Shown: positions 53,622 to 63,300 of the stretch, one piece after another
How the letters are laid out: each line of letters starts with the position of its first letter
How positions within the stretch are numbered: position 1 is the first letter of the stretch
Origin: Hymenobacter sp. HSC-4F20
Lineage (GTDB): Bacteria; Bacteroidota; Bacteroidia; Cytophagales; Hymenobacteraceae
Direction: 5' to 3'
Assembly (NCBI RefSeq): GCF_019599275.1
Contig: NZ_JAHZTD010000001.1
Coordinates: 868,001 to 932,000 of the forward strand
Length of the DNA stretch: 64,000 nucleotides
Made by a program: the position numbers and the translations under genes
Notes under the pieces: model-generated
Seen by the model: the letters and a program-made list of their open reading frames with translations, nothing else
Database searches by the model: none
Told to the model about the DNA's origin: nothing

Positions 53622-55765
53622 ATACCGACGATATCTTGGCCAAAAGTGCCAGCCACGGCGGCGAGCTTAGCCTTGAAGCCCACACCCGGCACGTTATGGA
53701 AGTGGCTACTGCCGTGGCGCGGGCTACCGGGCACGATGAGCGCCTGACGTTGCTCGGGGCCGCCCTGCATGACCTGGGCAAAGCACATCCTGCCTTTCAG
53801 AGTAAACTACGGGCACCTAAAACCACTCTGGCCGCAAACACGATTCTGCACCGGCACGAGTTATCGTCGCTGGGGTTTCTGCCGCTGGTAGCGCGGGCAG
53901 ACTGGCCGGCTGTAATCGATATGGTAGTGGCGCACCATAAGCCTATGCACCAGCCCAACGACCTGTTTGGTAAAGGCATCCTGGACCTAGAAGACCGAAG
54001 CCATACCTGGCAGCGGGACCATCTGGCTGGCTGGGATGACTGGGCACCCGGCGCGCTGGCTGTGCTGGCAAAGCTGGGTATTGCCACGCGCCCCATACCC
54101 AGGGCCGAAGCCGAAGCCGCGGTGCAGTTCGCGGTGCAGCACTGTGAGGCCAAGCGTAAAGGCTGGTCCGCATGGCGCGGGGTGCTGCAAGCAGCAGATC
54201 ATTTCGCCTCCGCACTTCAGCACGATGCGGCTGACCAGTTGGCAACCCTTTTTGCCACGCCCGATCTGTCCTTTTTCAATCGGTCGGCGCCTTTGTATCC
54301 CCTGTCTCTGGAGCGGGCCGATCAGCCTCAACAGCACACACTGGTAGTAGCTCCCACGGGTGCCGGCAAAACCGATTATCTGCTTCGCCGCTGCCGGGGG
54401 CGCGTATTCTATACGCTGCCCTTCCAAGCCTCTATTAACTCCATGTTTCGGCGGATGCTGGCGGCCAACACAGGTGGTCATGTACGGCTGCAACATGCTA
54501 TTTCACAGCTGGTAGAAGAGCGGGGCATAGTAGAAAAACAGCTCCAATCTTTGGTAGGGGCCTCGGTGAAGGTATTAACGCCGCATCAGTTGGCTGCTGT
54601 AGTATTCGGTACACCAGGCTATGAGGCGGTCATCCTGGATATACGCGGCGCGGATATTATTCTGGACGAGGTGCATACCTATGCAGCCCAGGCCCAATCG
54701 ATGGTGTTGGAAATTGTGGCTGCACTGGCCCGGCTGGGCTGCCGCATCCACATCGGGACGGCCACTATGCCCTCGGTGCTTTACCAAGAATTGCTGCGCC
54801 GGTTGGGTGGCCCGGATGCCGTGGCAGAAGTAGCCTTACCCCCTGAAACTCTCCGCCAGTTTGATCGGCACGCCGTGCATAAGATGGCTCGTAACCCCGA
54901 AAACCCGGCGGCCTGGCCTGAAGAGGCTGATGATATTCTGCAGGCGGCGCTGGATGCTGGGGAAAAGGTATTAGTCATCTGCAATACGGTGCAAGGCGCT
55001 CAGCAACGGTATAAGCAACTGCGTCACCAGTTTCCTGATGTTAAGCGGCTCTTGTTGCACAGCCGCTTCAAGCGCGGTGACCGGGCCGAGCGGGAACAGC
55101 GCCTCGAAAATGACTTTAATGACCCAAGAAATCCTGGCCCCTGCCTCGTGGTTTCCACGCAGGTAGTGGAAGTAAGTCTGGACATCAGCTTTGACCGGAT
55201 GATTACCGAAGCCGCGCCGCTGGACGCATTGGTGCAACGGTTTGGGCGCGTAAACCGCCGCCGTACTGCCGACACTATTGGTAAGCTTAAGCCAGTCCAT
55301 GTATTGGAACCCGCGCCTAGCTGCCTGCCCTACGACCGCGCCATCGTCGAAGCCAGCTTTGCCCAGCTGCCTGACCACGGCCACGTATTGCCGGAGCAAG
55401 AGTTGCAGGCTCGCATCGACGTAGTATACCCGACGTTGGAAGTGTCCAATATCAGTACCCACGTCATTTGGGACGGTGACCGGTGTACGCTGCGAGAATT
55501 GTGTAACAATGCCCGCTCGGTATTGGTGGACGTGCTGGACATTGAGTCGACGGCCTGCATTCTGGAAGCAGACCGGCAAGCCTACCTCGATGCTAAGTGG
55601 GAGGCGCGTACGATGCTGGAAATTCCGGTGAGCTGGCGCAGTATGTACGCCCATAAAACCAAGTATGAGCGGCTGGAAGTAGGCAATATGCCGTTCGTAG
55701 TGCCCGGCAATGAGGAATATGAAGAGCTAGGCCTCCAGTTCGAAGAGCACAATCCATTTCTATAA
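53618..55765 (+). CDS. cas3: CRISPR-associated helicase-nuclease Cas3
   Basis: A 715-aa Cas3 with both activities. The N-terminal HD nuclease domain has 'LGAALHDLGKAHPAF' (His51-Asp52), 'HRHELSSL' and 'VVAHHKP'. The SF2 helicase has Walker A 'APTGAGKT' (about 246-252), DEVH (about 350-353), 'GTATMP' and motif VI 'DALVQRFGRVNRR'. It degrades target DNA after Cascade binding. Placed between cas5 and cas8, it is coupled to cas5 by the ATGA overlap. The C-terminal part is of normal size and no frame break was seen. Confidence 0.96.
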   Translation: MNTDDILAKSASHGGELSLEAHTRHVMEVATAVARATGHDERLTLLGAALHDLGKAHPAFQSKLRAPKTTLAANTILHRHELSSLGFLPLVARADWPAVIDMVVAHHKPMHQPNDLFGKGILDLEDRSHTWQRDHLAGWDDWAPGALAVLAKLGIATRPIPRAEAEAAVQFAVQHCEAKRKGWSAWRGVLQAADHFASALQHDAADQLATLFATPDLSFFNRSAPLYPLSLERADQPQQHTLVVAPTGAGKTDYLLRRCRGRVFYTLPFQASINSMFRRMLAANTGGHVRLQHAISQLVEERGIVEKQLQSLVGASVKVLTPHQLAAVVFGTPGYEAVILDIRGADIILDEVHTYAAQAQSMVLEIVAALARLGCRIHIGTATMPSVLYQELLRRLGGPDAVAEVALPPETLRQFDRHAVHKMARNPENPAAWPEEADDILQAALDAGEKVLVICNTVQGAQQRYKQLRHQFPDVKRLLLHSRFKRGDRAEREQRLENDFNDPRNPGPCLVVSTQVVEVSLDISFDRMITEAAPLDALVQRFGRVNRRRTADTIGKLKPVHVLEPAPSCLPYDRAIVEASFAQLPDHGHVLPEQELQARIDVVYPTLEVSNISTHVIWDGDRCTLRELCNNARSVLVDVLDIESTACILEADRQAYLDAKWEARTMLEIPVSWRSMYAHKTKYERLEVGNMPFVVPGNEEYEELGLQFEEHNPFL

Positions 55766-55776
55766 TCCATTCAGCC

Positions 55777-57108
55777 ATGTATACCAGCTATATCGGCCGG
55801 CGGCTGCTCAGACTTTACCGGGAGCAAACCGGGGAAGAATTGTCAGCCCGACAGTTTTTCGAGCAGCAGCTCTACCCGCTTTTTTACGCACACAAACGCT
55901 ACCTGCAGTGGGTGCCCAGCTCACCCTTTGCGCAGAAAGTAGCGCAGGGCAACCTGGTAGCCGGCAAAACCGAAGCGGATATTCAGTTAGCTACTCTGCA
56001 CCACAAAATAGCCAATGTGGCTCCTGACGCCAGCTTTGTAATCGGGTTTCCGGCGGCTGGGGTGGAAGGCACTACGTCCGGGCAAGTATCGGGCGTAGGG
56101 CCCACGGTAGGCACCGAAGAAATTTACTGCTCCTGGATTGGCGGAGCCTTGGGTATCGGCGTCAGCGGTGGACTGTCGTTGCTGCTGGATGAAGATGACG
56201 TGTTATGGACGCTGTTTCAGGGCTGGGCGCACTACCGCACTTATCTGGAGCAACGTCCTAACATGAAAGGCAACCAAATTGACACTTGGAATGGCCATTG
56301 GCTTACTCATGCACTTAGCCCGCTATTTGAGGCTGCACACCCTTGGGACGGCTTCACTATTGAGCTAGCAGATACCAGCGGCACGCTTTCGATGCCGACG
56401 AAAGAATGGGTACAGGTAATTTTCTCTCTGGCGAGCCACTATAAGCGTAACCTGACGGCCTATGTATACAGCTTGGCTCAAACCAACCGCACCATTGGGT
56501 TTGTACCGCTGCATCTGGATGGAATAAATCGGGTGCGTGACTTAAACAGTAGGCTATTTCTGTTTCCGGAAGCCGTGCAAAGTGCGGGTATCGATGCGCT
56601 ATTACGGCTCTACGCCACTTATTACGGATTCGCTCGGGCCTGTCAGCTGGGAGCTATCGGCCTAGCAGCAATTGAGCCCGCCAAACTGCGCGAGTACGTA
56701 GGTGGTCCCGATTACGCTCCCAAGCCCCTTTCCGTCAAAACCGAAGAAGCCGCCATTCAATTTGCCTTTCAACAAATCTGGATACTTGCCATGCTCAACA
56801 ATCAGGAACTCTATACCGCCGCCGACCGATTAGCGGAGGCGCTGCAGCAGTACGCTGGTACAGCCACCCAAGGAAAAACCACGCTAGACCGCCAAGTGGA
56901 GAAGGTCTTCGTCAAGCATCGTCCTGCGTTTATCGAGCGTCTGACCGAAATTCTTGAAGAAGCCAAGAGCAGTGCGACGGAGTACGTGCCTGCTTTTGAT
57001 GAAGCAGTACGCCAGATTATGCTCATGCCTGTAGACAACTTCCCTTTGTTTGCCATTCTCACCCGGTTCCGCTACGTGGCCCGCCGAGCCGGCAGTGGCT
57101 CCAATTAG
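55777..57108 (+). CDS. cas8: probable Cas8 (large subunit of Cascade)
   Basis: A 443-aa protein with no family that I recognise from motifs. It is called Cas8 by position (between cas3 and cas7) and size. Features: 'QFFEQQLYPLFYAHKRYLQW' and 'WIGGALGIGVSGGLSLLLDEDD', a Trp/Tyr-rich middle ('WAHYRTYLEQRPNMKGNQI') and a helical C-terminus. Cas8 recognises the PAM and is the least conserved Cascade subunit. It starts 12 bp after cas3. Confidence 0.6.
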   Translation: MYTSYIGRRLLRLYREQTGEELSARQFFEQQLYPLFYAHKRYLQWVPSSPFAQKVAQGNLVAGKTEADIQLATLHHKIANVAPDASFVIGFPAAGVEGTTSGQVSGVGPTVGTEEIYCSWIGGALGIGVSGGLSLLLDEDDVLWTLFQGWAHYRTYLEQRPNMKGNQIDTWNGHWLTHALSPLFEAAHPWDGFTIELADTSGTLSMPTKEWVQVIFSLASHYKRNLTAYVYSLAQTNRTIGFVPLHLDGINRVRDLNSRLFLFPEAVQSAGIDALLRLYATYYGFARACQLGAIGLAAIEPAKLREYVGGPDYAPKPLSVKTEEAAIQFAFQQIWILAMLNNQELYTAADRLAEALQQYAGTATQGKTTLDRQVEKVFVKHRPAFIERLTEILEEAKSSATEYVPAFDEAVRQIMLMPVDNFPLFAILTRFRYVARRAGSGSN

Positions 57109-57136
57109 TTTTTAACTCATTCATTTCTCTTAACTA

Positions 57137-58216
57137 ATGAATCCTTACATCTACCTCCGGGGCCTGCGCCACGCCGAACACACCGTCTTTGCCGTGCAGG
57201 ACGGCCAGAAATATTATACGGATGCGCAGTTCGGTATCCGCCAAGCTTATTCCAGCGGGCAGCAAGTGAAGCGCAGCATTATGGATGCGCTGACTACTGG
57301 CCTCAACGTGCCGCCAGCTCCCATTACCTTCAACTGGCAAATCAAGAAGGGCAAAAACACAGAAGTACAGTTCGAGCAGAAAGAACCCTGGTCGCCCTGC
57401 GACCCAACCCATGTAGATCAGCTGTTAGGCGGCTATATGCGCGCTGAAACCGGGGAGTTTACGATCAAGCGCCGTAGCCCGCTCTCTATTTCGGCCATGC
57501 GCCCCCTGCATCCACTGCTCGGTGGCCTGGAAAGAGAGCGGGAGAATCTGACGTTTGACCGCACCTCGCATCCTACCCATCATCCAGTACGGGTACGCGA
57601 CGAAAAGGGCAACGAACTATCTCAAGACGATGTGGATACCTTGCTGCTCAATACCAAGCGTAACCTGCCCAACCGCATCTGGATTCCGGACCATAGCCGC
57701 GCGTCTGGTCTGTTTGTGTACGATGTATGTGTGGACCTGCGCACGTTGTTCTGTGTTTCCACCAACACACTGGAGCCCGAGTTGCACCCGTCAAAAACGC
57801 AGGAATTGAAGGATAAAGGCTGGACCGAAACGCGCAATGTGTTTGGCCCTTGTCTGCTGGCCCCCAAGGAACACCGCGAAAAGTACATCCCAGCCTTGGC
57901 CTATGCTCTTATCAACTGGCGCATTACCAGCAACCAGGCCCGCACCTTCAGCCTGATGGAAACACTGGCGCTGGCCGTAAGCGATAATGCGAATCATCTG
58001 GCCGGAGCTATTCGGGGACAACTGCGTGAGGACACGGAAAAGCCGACTGCGAAGCCTATATTGGACGAAACCGCCGGAGCTACGGTCTATATCGCGCTAC
58101 CGGCTGGCGGCTACATTGCCGGAGCTTATGGCGCTGCCGATGCCTTAGAGCGGGCCGAGCAGGATATTGCTCAGCGTCTGCGTGACTTTGACTATGAGAA
58201 TCAGATAGCCGGCTAA
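57137..58216 (+). CDS. cas7: probable Cas7 (backbone subunit of Cascade)
   Basis: A 359-aa RAMP-type protein called Cas7 by 'SGQQVKRSIMDAL' (about 37-49), a pattern close to the SGQQ.KR region of DevR/Cst2-like Cas7 proteins, by 'YLRGLRHAEHTVFAV' at the N-terminus and by its place next to the large subunit. It would polymerise along the spacer part of the crRNA. It is followed directly by a strong terminator (58215-58263) before cas4. Confidence 0.65.
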   Translation: MNPYIYLRGLRHAEHTVFAVQDGQKYYTDAQFGIRQAYSSGQQVKRSIMDALTTGLNVPPAPITFNWQIKKGKNTEVQFEQKEPWSPCDPTHVDQLLGGYMRAETGEFTIKRRSPLSISAMRPLHPLLGGLERERENLTFDRTSHPTHHPVRVRDEKGNELSQDDVDTLLLNTKRNLPNRIWIPDHSRASGLFVYDVCVDLRTLFCVSTNTLEPELHPSKTQELKDKGWTETRNVFGPCLLAPKEHREKYIPALAYALINWRITSNQARTFSLMETLALAVSDNANHLAGAIRGQLREDTEKPTAKPILDETAGATVYIALPAGGYIAGAYGAADALERAEQDIAQRLRDFDYENQIAG

Positions 58217-58263
58217 AACAGGACGGGCAGCCTTCAGCAATGAGGCTGCCCGTCCTGTTTTTA
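58215..58263 (+). terminator. intrinsic terminator inside the cas operon
   Basis: Perfect 19-bp arms (AAAACAGGACGGGCAGCCT and complement) with a 9-nt loop and a T5 run; the left arm starts inside the cas7 stop codon and the structure ends 18 bp before the cas4 ATG. It separates interference genes from adaptation genes. Confidence 0.9.
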
Positions 58264-58280
58264 ACTCATGCGCTAGCGTT

Positions 58281-58784
58281 ATGCACATCACCGGCAAGCA
58301 TATCAATTACTACCATATCTGCCACCGCAAGCTGTGGCTGTTTCACAATGGCATCAGCTTTCAGCACACGCACGCCAACGTGGCCGATGGTACGCTGCTA
58401 CACCAGACGGCGTATCCGCAACGGGCAGCCCGCTTCCGAGAAGTGCAGATTGCGGGCATTAAGATAGATTTCTATGATCCGCAGGACCGGGTAATCCACG
58501 AAATTAAGCGTTCCGATAAGTTAGAGCACGCCAGCGTCGCGCAGCTGCACTACTACCTCTATGTGCTGGAGCGGCACGGGATAGAAGGGCCTACCGGCGT
58601 TCTGGAATATCCAAAGAGCCGCCAGACGCACGCGGTAACGCTCACGGACGTCGAGCGGGCCGCCATTCCGGAGTGGGAATCTGCTATTGAGCTTATCGTC
58701 ACTAAACCCGAGTGCCCACCTGTCATTAACAAACCTCTCTGCAGGCAATGTAGCTATTATGAGTTCTGCTACGTGGGCGAGTAA
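58281..58784 (+). CDS. cas4: CRISPR-associated exonuclease Cas4
   Basis: A 167-aa Cas4, a RecB-type nuclease with a 4Fe-4S cluster that trims prespacers and checks the PAM. Iron-sulfur ligands are Cys14 (ICHRKLWL) and the C-terminal Cys154, Cys157 and Cys163 (CRQCSYYEFC). Nuclease residues are probably His41, Asp63, Glu74 and Lys76 ('HEIKRS') and Gln88 (QLHYYLY). It is a complete short Cas4, not fused to cas1. Confidence 0.93.
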   Translation: MHITGKHINYYHICHRKLWLFHNGISFQHTHANVADGTLLHQTAYPQRAARFREVQIAGIKIDFYDPQDRVIHEIKRSDKLEHASVAQLHYYLYVLERHGIEGPTGVLEYPKSRQTHAVTLTDVERAAIPEWESAIELIVTKPECPPVINKPLCRQCSYYEFCYVGE

Positions 58785-58862
58785 AGCAGACGCGACGTTG
58801 ATGTAATCGAACTAGCGGTTTAACCTACCAAGCCCGATAAGTATTTCTAAGCCCAAAATCTC

Positions 58863-59870
58863 ATGCGAAAGACCTATTACTTATTCAACCCTGGCCGGCT
58901 GGCCCGCAAGGATAATACGCTGCAATACACTGCCTATGATGAGCAGGGGCTGCCAGGGCAGGTGAAATACCTGCCGGTGGAAGACGTATCCGACCTGTAT
59001 GTGTTCGGTTCGCTCGATGCGAACTCATCACTCTATAACTTTCTGGGGAAGAGCGGCATTTCGGTGCACTTTTTCGATTACTACGAGCACTACACCGGCT
59101 CGTTTATGGCTAAAGAGTATCTGCTGGCGGGCAAGCTGCAGGTGCAGCAGACCCAACACTACACCTCCAAAGCCAAGCGCATTACCCTGGCCCGCAAGTT
59201 TGTGGAAGGCTCGGCGTTCAATCTGCTCAAGAACCTGCGCTATTACCAGGGCCGTGGCCGGGAGGTAGGGCAGGAGATAGGCCAGATTGAAGGCTACGTA
59301 GCGGCGCTGCCCTTCGCCACGGCCGTGGATGAGCTGATGGGCCTGGAAGGCAACATCCGCCAGACCTACTACGGCGCCTTTGACCGTCTCGTGCCCACCG
59401 ATTACGCCTTCGGGACCCGCACCACCCAACCCCCACAAAACGAGCTGAATGCGCTCATGTCGTTTGGCAACATGCTCTGCTATTCGGCCTGCCTCTCGCA
59501 GATTTATCATACCCAGCTCAACCCCACCATCAGCTTTCTGCACGAGCCCGGCACCCGCCGTTTCTCCTTGGCCTTGGACCTGGCCGAAATCTTTAAACCC
59601 CTGTTGGTGGACCGCCTAATTTTTCGGGTGCTCAATAAGAAGGAAATTCAACCAAAGGATTTTATGCAGGATTTAGGTCGCTGCGTGCTCAAGGAAGCAG
59701 GTAGGAAAACGGTGGTACGCGTGTTTGAGGAGCGCTTGAAGGAAACGATTCAGCACCGCAGCCTCAAGCGTAGCGTCAGCTACCAGCACCTGATCAAGCT
59801 TGAATGCTACAAGCTGACCAAACACCTGATGCAGATGGAGGAATACAAACCCTTTAAAGCTTGGTGGTAA
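58863..59870 (+). CDS. cas1: CRISPR-associated integrase Cas1
   Basis: A 335-aa Cas1, the spacer integrase. The catalytic residues are Glu162 ('LEGNIRQTYY'), His227 ('FLHEPGTRRFSL') and Glu242 ('LAEIFKP'). The N-terminus 'RKTYYLFNPGRLARKDNTL' is typical of I-B-like Cas1. It follows cas4 after 78 bp and ends one base before cas2. Confidence 0.97.
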   Translation: MRKTYYLFNPGRLARKDNTLQYTAYDEQGLPGQVKYLPVEDVSDLYVFGSLDANSSLYNFLGKSGISVHFFDYYEHYTGSFMAKEYLLAGKLQVQQTQHYTSKAKRITLARKFVEGSAFNLLKNLRYYQGRGREVGQEIGQIEGYVAALPFATAVDELMGLEGNIRQTYYGAFDRLVPTDYAFGTRTTQPPQNELNALMSFGNMLCYSACLSQIYHTQLNPTISFLHEPGTRRFSLALDLAEIFKPLLVDRLIFRVLNKKEIQPKDFMQDLGRCVLKEAGRKTVVRVFEERLKETIQHRSLKRSVSYQHLIKLECYKLTKHLMQMEEYKPFKAWW

Positions 59871-59871
59871 G

Positions 59872-60135
59872 ATGTACGTACTATTGGTGTATGATATTCG
59901 GGAGAAGCGGGTAGGTAAGATGCTTAAGCTCTGCCGCCGCTACCTGAACTGGATTCAGAATTCAGTTTTCGAAGGCGAGATTTCGGAGGTTAAGCTAAAA
60001 GAGTTGCTCGCCAAAGCGCATGACTTCCTGGATACTGATGAGGACAGCGTGTTAATCTTTAAGAGCCGTAGCCAGCAGTGGCTGGAGAAACAGGTAGTGG
60101 GTCAGGAGCGTAATCGTCTGGATACCTTTCTGTGA
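59872..60135 (+). CDS. cas2: CRISPR-associated protein Cas2
   Basis: An 87-aa Cas2 with the ferredoxin-like start 'MYVLLVYDIREKRVGKML' (Asp8) and 'NSVFEGEISEVKLKEL'. It forms the scaffold of the Cas1-Cas2 integration complex. It lies directly upstream of the CRISPR leader. Confidence 0.95.
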   Translation: MYVLLVYDIREKRVGKMLKLCRRYLNWIQNSVFEGEISEVKLKELLAKAHDFLDTDEDSVLIFKSRSQQWLEKQVVGQERNRLDTFL

Positions 60136-60331
60136 AGACGTGCCGTCGTCGGTCAGGTAGCATGTCCTGTGGGTTGGGTGCTTATAGAGTCTGTTAAAAA
60201 GCTAACTGCCTGACCGTCAAAGGTCGTCGCTGCCCCAGTAAAATCCTGGTATTGCCATTCGACGACTTTTCTATGCAAGATTACTGGCAAAAGTGTAGCT
60301 TCAGGCTTCAGTAGCGGCCTTTTCGTGACGA
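60136..60331 (+). promoter_or_regulatory. CRISPR leader
   Basis: 196 bp between cas2 and the first repeat. It should hold the array promoter and the integration site. It has an inverted repeat CGGTCAGG / CCTGACCG (60150-60157 and 60209-60216) and an AT-rich part around 60185-60205. No promoter match is convincing. Confidence 0.75.
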
Positions 60332-63300
60332 CCTTCAATCGGACTGTGTGGAATTGAAATGCGAACATTCTGCTGCGGGCCTTTTCGGATGGTGACACCT
60401 TCAATCGGACTGTGTGGAATTGAAATGACCATGCCTGGCGTATACAACCCGGCCACCTTCCGCCTTCAATCGGACTGTGTGGAATTGAAATTTTCGTACT
60501 AGTTGGCTCTGCAAACCTAAGACAGCACCTTCAATCGGACTGTGTGGAATTGAAATTAATTTCCATTTGCAGCGCAAAATGTTGCCTAAAAACCCTTCAA
60601 TCGGACTGTGTGGAATTGAAATAGCCCAAAAGGAGCAGATTCTGAGCCTGCTCAATAACCTTCAATCGGACTGTGTGGAATTGAAATCGTAATACTCAGC
60701 GGGGGCCAACACGACAACACTATCCTTCAATCGGACTGTGTGGAATTGAAATTTCATTGGCGGCAAAAAATCTACCTCTCGCTATAAGCCTTCAATCGGA
60801 CTGTGTGGAATTGAAATGAGTATGCCCGAACGATTCTCAACAACCTGAACCCCCTTCAATCGGACTGTGTGGAATTGAAATCCGCCTGGCGTGGTCGTGC
60901 ATTGCAGCAACGCGCTGCCTTCAATCGGACTGTGTGGAATTGAAATCATCTACCGTAATCGCTATAGTGGCGACCAGCGGCCCCCTTCAATCGGACTGTG
61001 TGGAATTGAAATGGCGGGGGCGTGAGTCTCCAAGGCTTCGGGGCCGTGCCTTCAATCGGACTGTGTGGAATTGAAATACAGCTACGTGCAGCCCTCGCGG
61101 CCGCAAAACAGCACCCTTCAATCGGACTGTGTGGAATTGAAATAGGTAATGCGCACGTCGGGCTCGGCAGGAATAAAGCCCTTCAATCGGACTGTGTGGA
61201 ATTGAAATAGGGAGTAGGCTGCCCGCTCGTCGGTGGGCAGGCGGCCTTCAATCGGACTGTGTGGAATTGAAATTTGTTAGTTGCTCGGTTCCTCTCCCTG
61301 CTGAATCAGACCTTCAATCGGACTGTGTGGAATTGAAATCTGCTCCCCGGCCAGCAGCAGGGAGTTGTTCAATAGTCCTTCAATCGGACTGTGTGGAATT
61401 GAAATTACGCTGGAAGAAGCGTTGGCTGCTCAGGCCCCGGCCTTCAATCGGACTGTGTGGAATTGAAATGTTTACCAGGTAGCGAATGAATAGTTGCCCA
61501 TCCTTCAATCGGACTGTGTGGAATTGAAATGTAAGAGGGAAAGAACAACCTATAGGGAAGCAGTAACCTTCAATCGGACTGTGTGGAATTGAAATGCCGA
61601 CCTATTTCAGCGGTCCGACCAGGTAAGCCGTCCTTCAATCGGACTGTGTGGAATTGAAATTAGAAGAAAGCTGGCACCCGGACTTGTTCGACGAGCCTTC
61701 AATCGGACTGTGTGGAATTGAAATAGCTCACGGAGTAGGTGCGGTTGCTGTTCACCCGGCCTTCAATCGGACTGTGTGGAATTGAAATTACGAGCACCTG
61801 AGCCAGGGGACCCACGGCCTCCTGCCTTCAATCGGACTGTGTGGAATTGAAATAGCGCCTCCTCGCCGATGCGGGCTAGCAGATATTCCCCCTTCAATCG
61901 GACTGTGTGGAATTGAAATTTCAGGGCGGTGTCGTTTGCACACCTGGTTGGTGGACCTTCAATCGGACTGTGTGGAATTGAAATTAAAATCTATGTCAAA
62001 CTATTTTCCAAAATAGAGCCCTTCAATCGGACTGTGTGGAATTGAAATGTTTGTATCTATCCACACGGTGATGTGCCCGTAAACCTTCAATCGGACTGTG
62101 TGGAATTGAAATTGGGATAAAGATCATATCTATGGCGTAATCCGGCAAGCCTTCAATCGGACTGTGTGGAATTGAAATACGTTCACGTCGCGCAGGTAGA
62201 GTTGAGAGCGGCCCGCCTTCAATCGGACTGTGTGGAATTGAAATACGGTGGCCTTGTTCCTGTCCAGCTCCACGGCCGCGCCTTCAATCGGACTGTGTGG
62301 AATTGAAATGGTTGAGCTGCTCAATATCACTGCGATACTTCACCTCCCTTCAATCGGACTGTGTGGAATTGAAATCCGGCTTCGAGGGGACGGTGCTGCA
62401 CGAGGGCAAAGCCTTCAATCGGACTGTGTGGAATTGAAATCACTGCTGAACGGGCAAGGCAGCCTGCATACCACGGTCCTTCAATCGGACTGTGTGGAAT
62501 TGAAATTCTATGAGCAGGCTGAGTTGTCCCCGAAGCAGCACTCCTTCAATCGGACTGTGTGGAATTGAAATGTCGGGCCGCTGGAGCAGCGCGCGGAACG
62601 GGTATTCCCTTCAATCGGACTGTGTGGAATTGAAATAGCCCTACGAAATTGAGTTGGTACCCAGCGTCACCGACCTTCAATCGGACTGTGTGGAATTGAA
62701 ATTGAAGGAGGAGTTGATTGCCCGTGGCTACCAAGCATCCTTCAATCGGACTGTGTGGAATTGAAATGGTATCCTTAGCGGCCGGGGGCGACTTGTCCGT
62801 GCCCTTCAATCGGACTGTGTGGAATTGAAATTCGTCCGTGTTCCTGTATGAGCCGGTAACTATTTCCCTTCAATCGGACTGTGTGGAATTGAAATAGCTT
62901 AGCGAAAGCGATTTCCGCGTCACCCATGAGGGCCTTCAATCGGACTGTGTGGAATTGAAATGGTAGCCGTGGATAATACCATGCTTGCAGCCGAAGCCCT
63001 TCAATCGGACTGTGTGGAATTGAAATTCCGCTAGCCGCTTCGGAACGACCACCGCGATTAGACCTTCAATCGGACTGTGTGGAATTGAAATGAAATAAGC
63101 ACCAGCAGCAACAGCGCCAGCAATAACCCTTCAATCGGACTGTGTGGAATTGAAATAAACATACGAAAAATTCCGAATGCAGTTGCACCAGGCCTTCAAT
63201 CGGACTGTGTGGAATTGAAATCCCTTCCGCCGTTTGAGTGAGGTAGGTGACAAGGGCCTTCAATCGGACTGTGTGGAATTGAAATAGGTGCTCCGGTTTC

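Noticed and set aside
58240-58467. Alternative frame overlapping cas4
   Set aside because: cas4 at 58281 has all the Cas4 cysteines and nuclease residues in its own frame.
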